From Amoebophrya sp. A120 (Eukaryota; Sar; Dinophyceae; Syndiniales; Amoebophryaceae), in NCBI GenBank assembly GCA_905178155.1, contig CAJINV010000002.1, positions 3,293,515 through 3,357,514 of the forward strand: a stretch of DNA of 64,000 bases, written 5' to 3'. A model generated the notes under the pieces. It did not search any database, was not told the origin of the DNA, and worked only from the letters and a program-made list of their open reading frames with translations. The translations under genes and the position numbers were made by a program. This document shows, one piece after another, positions 45,717 through 54,700 of this stretch (position 1 is the first letter of the stretch; each line of letters begins with the position of its first letter).

Positions 45717-48700
45717 ATGATCATGGAGCTCTTCTACTCGTCGGGTTGCACTGGTAGTGCCAGCTGCACTACGTCTTCTAAAATGAGGCGGACTCTGTCC
45801 AATGGTCCTAGTTATTACCGCGCCGCGGCGGTTTTCTTGGCGACATACTTGAATTTTCACCGAGAAGAACACACCACGATGAACTACATTTCCTCGTCTG
45901 AAACTTTCGCGAAAATATACAGCAGCTTTGCGGCTGCCCTCTCCTTCTCGGCCGAGAAGATGAAAACCAAAACCAAAACCACGGCTCGCTCTGAAAAACG
46001 GAATAAGGCTGCCCTGGAGCAGCTGGTGCGCCGTCGGAGCCGCGAAGGGAAAAGTAGTGACAAGGGCGATGAACTACAAAAGGAAAGTCGTAGTAGCAGT
46101 GCTGGTACAACAGGTACTTCATCTACTGGTTTGAAAAATATACCTTCAACTACCCGCCCTGCGGCCACAACGTCCTCGCCTCCGAAAAAAGCCTCCATCA
46201 GCAGCAGCTTTTCTTCTTCTTTAATAACCGAGAAGAATTTGCTGGAAAGTGATGCCGGTAATTTGCCGGAACGAGAAGACGGCGACTCCTTCTCCTCGCA
46301 GTTTCTCGAACAGAAAAAGAAGAAGATCTTCACGGCGCAGCAAATATTAACCGAGAAGTCGAAGCTGCAAGAAACCCAAGCGACCACGTCCAGCAGCGCG
46401 CTTATGAAAGCCTCAGAATGGAAATTCTCAATTTGTGATGCATGAAATGCAACACCAAAAATACTGTATCGCAGAGAACGCAATGGAGGCCGACTATTGT
46501 CATTGTGCTTCTACGGGTTCAGAATTGGACTGCTGATTAGCACGAGAGAAGGGCGCCCCTTCGCCTAACTAGCATGACAGACACGTTTTGAGTGCCCGGG
46601 AAATTTGTCATGCGCCGACTAGAAATGGTGCTTCAGTTGGAGTCGTTTTTTTGCATTGCAAATTATTTTCACTTTGAGGATTTCCAACCTGCGGCTTTCA
46701 TAGCGCCCAATCAAGAATACGAGGTCATCGGGAACGGGTTCTGCGCACATACCGAGGTCTACCCGACGGGGTTCCGGGGACAAACCTACCTTGGCCAGCA
46801 ACGGGACGGCGATGCGGGGAGAAACCTCTGCGACAGTCGGCCAAACTGTCCCGCGTTCCATATGGCGTTCTAAACTGTTACATTCTCAACTGTCACATGA
46901 TTTGTCTTGCACAATTCCCATAAGTCGCCAGAAGATTAAGGTGCTTCACATGACAAATTATCGAAGGGCCAAACAGCATCTAACTCTGTTGCGAGTTTGT
47001 GATGCGAAACTCGCAAGCTTGCCCCTTTCCATTATATTGCTGTTCTCGCATCACAAATTCAATGTAAACAGTTGAGAACGTAACGTTTGAGAACCCCATA
47101 TTCCAGCGCTCGCAAGGGGTTTGTTCCGACGGGAGCGGTGACACTTGCTATAACTTTTTGGTGAGCGCCAACGACGGAGAATCCTACACGCCCGTGGTCC
47201 CTAACGCGGTGTACCGTCCGATAGGAGGTGGTATCCAGGAAAAAACAACCATCCCCATGCATTCTTCGCATGACACACACTGGACTTTATGCAGGTTTTG
47301 CATGACAAATTGAATTGGGATGGGTGTTTTTTCCTTGATAGGTGCTCCTTATTATGCCGGTGTGGAGTTGAACGCTGAGTTGGAAGTCGCAGGCCAGATC
47401 TATGGCGTTCTCACCTGTTACATTCTCAGCTGTTACATGATTTGTCATGCCAATTTACCACCAAGATCGCCACGATTAAGCTGCTTCGCATCACAAATCT
47501 CCGAAGGGCTAAATAGCATCTAAACCTGTGCCAAATCTGTAATGCAAAAGGCGCAACTTTTCCCCCTTTCACTTTTGCCGTTCTTGCATTACAAACAAGG
47601 TCCGAGCACGGGGGCTGGGGCCCCCGTGCGGAGACCTTGCATCTTTGGAGGGTATTGGGCGGCCGGGGCAGTTTCCGAGGCCGGGCGGGCTTGCTCCTCA
47701 TTTGAGCGCAGCCGCAACGGGGGCGCGCGTCGCGAAGTATACGAATGGCCACTGCTGCGCCACCCCCAGCGGCCTACCACATAGGGCGCCCAAGGGGTGG
47801 CGCGTTCGCTTGCATGCACATGCAGTACTTCGGCATCGGCCGGACCCCTGCAAGCTGATGGCAGGCGTTTGGAAGTCGGCGCCGGACCAATGGGCGCCGC
47901 TGCCTGGCGGCCTTACTTGTGGAGGGAGCGAAGCTGCTCGCGGCCTAACAAACTTCTAAAAGCCGGCGGCACGCCTGCGGAAGGAAGCTGCCCCAAGCCT
48001 TGCGGAAGTCACCGCCCGGCTTTTGGTCCATGGGCCTGGACCTTACTTACTTAGGAAGCCCGCACCGGTCGGAAAGGAAGCGAAACGCTCTACCACGAGA
48101 AACAGCCCGGCCAGGCTGGGCCGCTTTGCTTGTTTCCGGATGGTTAGTTTGCGAAAAGTGTCCGCGCGGCGCAGCTTTCTCGGCGCTTTTTCACCACGAG
48201 CAATATCCCGGCAAGCCTGGGCCTTTTCGTGTGTTGCTGGTTTGCGAAAGTGGTCGCGCGTGCGACGCAGCTTTCTCGGCCTTTCCCTGCCACAAGAAAC
48301 AACCCGACCAGACTGGACCCCTTTGCGTGTTGCGTGCGTGCCGGCTTGCGAAGAGGTTGCGTTGCCGAGTGCCGCGCGGCGCAGCTCCCTCGGCACTTTT
48401 TTACCACGGGAAACCGCCCGGCCGGACTGGCCCTCTTTGCGTGTTTCTGGTTTGCGAAAGTGGTCGCGCGGCGCAGCTTCCTCGGCATTTTCCTAGCACG
48501 AGAAACAACCCGGCCAGCCTGGGCCTGTTTGCGTGATGTATGTTGTCGGTTTGCGGAAAATGCTCGCGCGACGCAGCTCATCCGGCACTTTTTTTCCACG
48601 GGAAACAGCCCGGCCGGCCTGGGCCTTTTTGTTTGTTTCTGGTTTGCGAAAAATGTCCGCGCGACGCAGCACCCTTGGCAAGTTTTTACCCCGGGAGACA

Positions 48701-51700
48701 GCCTCGCCAGGCTGGACCTTTTTGCGCGTTGTCGATTATCAAGTGCCCGCGCGCGGCGGTCTGTCCGGCACTTTCTTACCACGGGAGACAGCCGCACCAG
48801 ACTGGGCCTTTTTGCGTGGTGTCGGTTTGCGAAAAGTGCCCGCGCGACGCGGTTGGTCCGGCACTTTTTTACCACGGGAAAGGAAACAGCCTCGCCAGAC
48901 TGGGCCTCTTTGCGTGTTGTCAGTCGGTTTGCGAAAAGTGCCCGCGCGACGCAGTTTGCCCGGCACTTTTTTACCACGGGAAACAGCCTCGCCAGACTGG
49001 GCCTTTTTGCGTGTTGTCACTCAGTCGGTTTGCGAAAAGTGCCCGCGCGGCGCAGTTTGCCCGGCACTTTTTTACCACGGGAGACAGCCTCGCCAGACTG
49101 GGCCTTTTTGCGTGTTGTCAGTCGGTTTGCGAAAAGTGCCCGCGCGACGCAGTTTGCCCGGCACTTTTTTACCACGGGGCACAGCCTCGCCAGACTGGGC
49201 CTTTTTATTTGCGTGCTGTCAGTCGGTTTGCGAAAAGTGCCCGCGCGACGCAGTTTGCCCGGCACTTTTTTACCACGGGAAACAGCCTCGCCAGGCTGGG
49301 CCTTTTTATTTGCGTGCTGTCAGTCGGTTTGCGAAAAGTGCCCGCGCGCCGCAGTTTGCCCGGCACTTTTTTACCACGGGAAACAGCCTCGCCAGGCTGG
49401 GCCTTTTTATTTGCGTGCTGTCAGTCGGTTTGCGAAAAGTGCCCGCGCGCCGCAGTTTGCCCGGCACTTTTTTACCACGGGAAACAGCCTCGCCAGACTG
49501 GGCCTTTTTGCGTGTTGTCGGTTTGCGAAAAGTGCCCGCGCGACGCAGTTTGCCCGGCACTTTTTTACCACGGGAAACAGCCTCGCCAGACTGGGCCTTT
49601 TTGCGTGTTGTCGGTTTGCGAAAAGTGCCCGCGCGACGCAGTTTGCCCGGCACTTTTTTACCACGGGAAACAGCCTCGCCAGACTGGGCCTTTTTGCGTG
49701 TTGTCGGTTTGCGAAAAGTGCCCGCGCGACGCAGTTTGCCCGGCACTTTTTTACCACGGGAAACAGCCTCGCCAGACTGGGCCTTTTTGCGTGTTGTCGG
49801 TTTGCGAAAAGTGCCCGCGCGACGCAGTTTGCCCGGCACTTTTTTACCACGGGAAACAGCCTCGCCAGACTGGGCCTTTTTGCGTGTTGTCGGTTTGCGA
49901 AAAGTGCCCGCGCGACGCAGTTTGCCCGGCACTTTTTTACCACGGGAAACAGCCTCGCCAGACTGGGCCTTTTTGCGTGTTGTCGGTTTGCGAAAAGTGC
50001 CCGCGCGACGCAGTTTGCCCGGCACTTTTTTACCACGGGAAACAGCCTCGCCAGACTGGGCCTTTTTGCGTGTTGTCGGTTTGCGAAAAGTGCCCGCGCG
50101 CCGCAGTTTGCCCGGCACTTTTTTACCACGAGAAACAGCCTCGCCAGACTGGGCCTGTTTGCGTGTTGTCGGTTTGCGAAAAGTGCCCGCGCGACGCAGT
50201 TTGCCCGGCACTTTTTTACCACGAGAAACAGCCTCGCCAGACTGGGCCTTTTTGCATGTTGTCGGTTTGCGAAAAGTGCCCGCGCGGCGCAGTTTGCCCG
50301 GCACTTTTTTACCACGGGAAACAGCCTCGCCAGACTGGGCCTGTGTTTTTGCGTGTTAGTTGTCGGCTTGCGAAAAGTGCCCGCGCGACGCAGCGCGCCC
50401 GGTACTTTTTTACCACGGGAAACAGCCGCGCCAGCCTGGGCCTTTGTTTTTGCGTGTTGTCGGTTTGCGAAAAGTGCCCGCGAGACGCAGCGTGCCCGGC
50501 ACTTTTTTACCACGGGAAACAGCCTCGCCAGACTGGGCCGGTTTGCGTGTTGTCGCTCGGTTTGCGAAAAGTGCCCGCGCGACGCAGTTTGCCCGCCACT
50601 TTTTTACGACGGGAAACAGCCTCGCCAGACTGGGCCGGCTTGCGTGTTGTCGCTCGGTTTGCGAAAAGTGCCCGCGCGACGCAGTTTGCCCGCCACTTTT
50701 TTACGACGGGAAACAGCCGCGCCAGACTGGGCCTGTTTGCGTGTTGTCGCTCGGTTTGCGAACAGTGCCCGCGCGACGCAGTTTGCCCGGCACTTTTTTA
50801 CCACGAGAAACAGCCTCGCCGGACTGGACCCCTTTGCGTGTTGTCGGTTTTCGAAAAGTGCCCGCGCGACGCAGTTTGCCCGACACTTTTTTACCACGAG
50901 AAACAGCCTCGCCAGACGGGGCCTCTTTGCGTGTTGTCGGTTTGCGAAAAGTGCCCGCGCGACGCAGTTTGCCCGGCACTTTTTTACCACGAGAAACAGC
51001 CTCGCCAGACTTGGCCTCTTTGCGTGTTGTCGGTTTGCGAAAAGTGCCCGCGCGACGCAGTTTGCCCGGCACTTTTTTACCACGAGAAACAGCCTCGCCA
51101 GACTGGGCCTCTTTGCGTGTTGTCGGTTTGCGAAGAAAAGTGCCCGCGCGACGCATTTCGCGCGGCACTTTTTTACCACGGGAAACAGCCTCGCCAGACT
51201 GGGCCTTTTTGCGTGTTGTCGGTTTGCGAAAAGTGCCCGCGCGACGCAGTTGCTTGCCCGGCACTTTTTTACCACGAGAAACAGCCTCGGCAGCCTGGGC
51301 CTTTTTGCGTGTTGTCGGTTTGCGAAAAGTGCCCGCGCGACGCAGTTTGCCCGGCACTTTTTTACCACGAGAAACAGCCTCGCCAGCCTGGGCCTTTTTG
51401 CGTGTTGTCAGTCGGTTTGCGGAAAGTGCCTGCGCGACGCAGTTTGCCCGGCACTTTTTTACCACGGGAAACAGCCTCGCCAGCCTGGGCCTTTTTGCGT
51501 GTTGTCGGTTTGCGAAAAGTGCCCGCTCGACGCAGTTTGCCCGGCACTTTTTTACCACGAGAAACAGCCTCGCCAGACTGGGCCTTTTTGCGTGTTGTCG
51601 GTTTGCGGAAAGTGCCCGCGCGACGCAGTTTGCCCGGCACTTTTTTACCACGAGAAACAGCCTCGCCAGCCTGGGCCTTTTTGCGTGTTGTCGGTTTGCG

Positions 51701-54700
51701 AGAAGTGGACTGCCCGGCACTTTTTTACCACGGGGAACAGCCTCGCCAGGCTGGACCCCTTTGCGTGTTTCTGGTTTGCGAAAGTGGTCGCGCGCCGGAG
51801 CTTTCTCGGCATTCTTCTACCACAGGAAGCAACCCGGCAGGCCTGTGCCTCTCCAGTGCGTTCCTCTGTTTTGCGAAATGCGCCCGCCCGGCGCAGTTTT
51901 TTCGGCACTTTTTTACCACGAAAAACCGCCCGGGCAGTCTGGGCCGCTCAACGGTTCGGCGCGCGTCTTCGTTTGCGGCGGCCCCGGCTTCGGCAGCTGA
52001 TGCCCACTTTATCGGCTTTGCATTTGGTGATCAGCTTCGATATGTGTGGGTCTGGAAGCGTCCAGCTTCAATTTGTAATGGATCATGCAAAATATGCATG
52101 ACAAACTTGGGCTCATGCAAAATATGCATGACAAAGCGGATCATGCAAAATATGCATGACAAAGTGGATCATGAAAGATATGCGTGACAAAGTAGCCTGC
52201 ATTGTAGTGGATCATGCAAAATATGCATGACAGACTTGGGCTCTTCCAGACACAGACATATCGGCAAAGGATATCGCAGGGGCTGGAGTCGGGTAGAGTC
52301 GGGTGGAGTCGTTTCGGCTTCCCCGAGCTATTTACCCGACTTTACCCGACTCAAAACCTACCCTGGACCCGACTTTTACCCGACTCTTCACCCGACTCCA
52401 CAGCTCGCGTTTGTTTTTTTCCCCGACCTGTATCGGTCGGTTGGGGAGTCGGGTTGAGTCGGTTCCTGGGTCGGTTCCTGGGTAGGCTGTACCCCCCTCC
52501 CTCTTAAATCCACTGTCCCCTCGTGTTACCTACCCCGAAACCTACCCTGGAACCTACCCTGGATCCGGGGTAGAAAACTCAGATTTGGGCAGTTGCTGCA
52601 GTTTCAATAGTAATTCATGTAACAGTTGAGAATGTAACATTTGAGAACGCCATAAGATCACCCTGGTGAATCCGTGCGTGAATCCGGCGACAGATCATTC
52701 TGACTGTACTCCCGGATCTGTTTACATAGCTCATCGTGATGATTATCCCGAATATGCGGCGAACACCATATCAACTGTAAAAATGTCTGGGTCTGGAAGA
52801 TTCTGACACTTGTCACGCACGTTTTGCATGAGCCATGATGTATGTGATGCATACCCTAGCAATACAGATTTNTGTAAAAATGTCTGGGTCTGGAAGATTC
52901 TGACACTTGTCACGCACGTTTTGCATGAGCCATGATGTATGTGATGCATACCCTAGCAATACAGATTTTTTGAGGGCTTCTTAATGCGTATTCCGCACGA
53001 CAAAGGCCTTCTCAGCGTAGCAAAAATTGCATTTCCTTTGGTACTCATGCAATACAGATTTTTTTGGAATCCAAATACAGCATCACAAGTTGCGTTCTTC
53101 CAGACCCAGACATTTTTGCATTTCATACACCAAGTGCAAGTGCAAGTACTAGTAGTACTGACCGCATTATAAATTTGCTAAGCATGCCAAAAGGAATTTC
53201 TCATGCTGATTTGCCTTGAGAAAGTGAAAGAGATTTGTGATGCATAATTGCGATTACTACGAGTGCGATACTTTTGCACAGGATACATGTGAAGAAAACG
53301 GGCTTCACTCCGATCGGACACTGCACGGGCGCGCACCTCAGGGCGCACAGCAAGCGGTGTTCAGGGAGCGATCATACGGCTCTTCAAGTGCTCCCCGTAT
53401 GGATTGCAAATATCCCTGGATGTCTAGAAGATTGCAACTTGTCATGCTAATAAATCCGAATCATGCAAAAATCTGTCTTGCATGAGTGCCAAAAGCTGGC
53501 CACTGTCAACCAAGTTGGGAGGGAGTTTCTCATGCAGGATAGGCATAGGCATGACAAAGACAAAGACCTCACAGACTCTGTCATGCTTGGTCCCGCATTC
53601 CAGACCTCATGGGTCATGGAAAACATGGATGACAAGTCTACACTCTTCCAGACTACCTAGACATACTTGCAGTTCATATTTCGGACTGGGTTACGATCGC
53701 TGCCGCGCGCGTTGCAGCATGAGAAACGGCGAGTGCACGCACTTTGCGCTGGAACAGCCGGCGGGCGGCGACGTCGTGTGCACCCTGTTTGATAGCGCTA
53801 TCCTGTGCAAAAGTATCGCGCTCGTTGTATTGCGATCATGCATTACAAATCTTTTTCTTAAGGTAAATTCGCATTACAAGAAATTTTATTTCTCATGCTG
53901 AGGAAATTTGTAATGCATTTACTTATACGAATACGATACTTTTGCAGTTCATAAGCGCGACCTGTGCAGAAATGGATCTGGACCACGACTTTACCTGTGA
54001 CATGAGCGCGACGGAAACCGGGCTGAACGGGGAGAAAATTCCCCCGAACGCGGGGAGTGATATCCTGTGCAAAAGTATCGTACTCGTACTAATTGCAATC
54101 ATGCATGACAAATCTTGTTTCTTAACGAAATCAGCATTACAAATTTCGTTTTTCCTTCTGGGAAAATTTGTATTGCGATTTATACTAGTACGATACTTTT
54201 GCACAGGATAAGTGACCTGCCGCACCAAGCAAACTGTAGGCTGATCTACAAATGTATGGAACTGTCAGGATCGAAATCGTCAAAGTTGAAATGATTTGTC
54301 ATGCATAAAATGAATGCCAGTCGGAACCCAGTTGTCATGTGGCGCATGACAAATCTTGGCGGTGCCTAATTCCAGTTTGTAATGCTGCTTGGGCAAGGAA
54401 GAGGCCTTTTGTCATGCTACTTTAGCAACTCTATTTCTACCCCTCAACAGGCTTACAATCTGCCTCCCTTGCATACTCTGCAGTAGAGGCAACTTTTGTG
54501 TTGCATTTTATGCATTACAACTTTGACGATTTCAATCCTGACGCTTCCATAAAATGTGGCTCTCCCTCTGGCGAGTCCGCCTACGAACACCGCGGCGCAA
54601 GAGGGTGCTCTATGCATTGCAAAAGCATCGTACTCGTAGAAATACATGACAAATTGTCCCCGCAGCATGAGAAATCAAATTTGTCATGCGGATTTACCTT

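Larger units (their letters stand above)
47401..52654. mobile_element. Giant family E introner (5254 bp) carrying a satellite array and a nested family C element
   Basis: The left end (TATGGCGTTCTCACCTGTTA) and right end (AACATTTGAGAACGCCATA) are family E termini. The exact repeat AGATC flanks the whole 5.25 kb (47396-47400, 52655-52659). Removal joins EVAGQI|TLVNPCVN in phase 0. Inside, E-like sequence extends to about 47590, followed by GC-rich DNA, the 93-bp satellite, a C element (52041-52260), short ACCCGACT repeats, and E sequence again from about 52600. Confidence 0.85.

Noticed and set aside
49306-51720. Long minus-strand open frames with Lys/Arg-rich 31-residue repeats
   Set aside because: Reverse-strand shadows of the same satellite.
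48080-51950. CRISPR-like regularly spaced repeat
   Set aside because: The whole 93-bp unit is repeated with no unique spacers, and the context is eukaryotic.
48229-52187. Very long + strand open frames (1290, 1215, 608, 546 codons)
   Set aside because: They are translations of the 93-bp satellite in each frame; unit length changes and equally long overlapping frames argue against coding.
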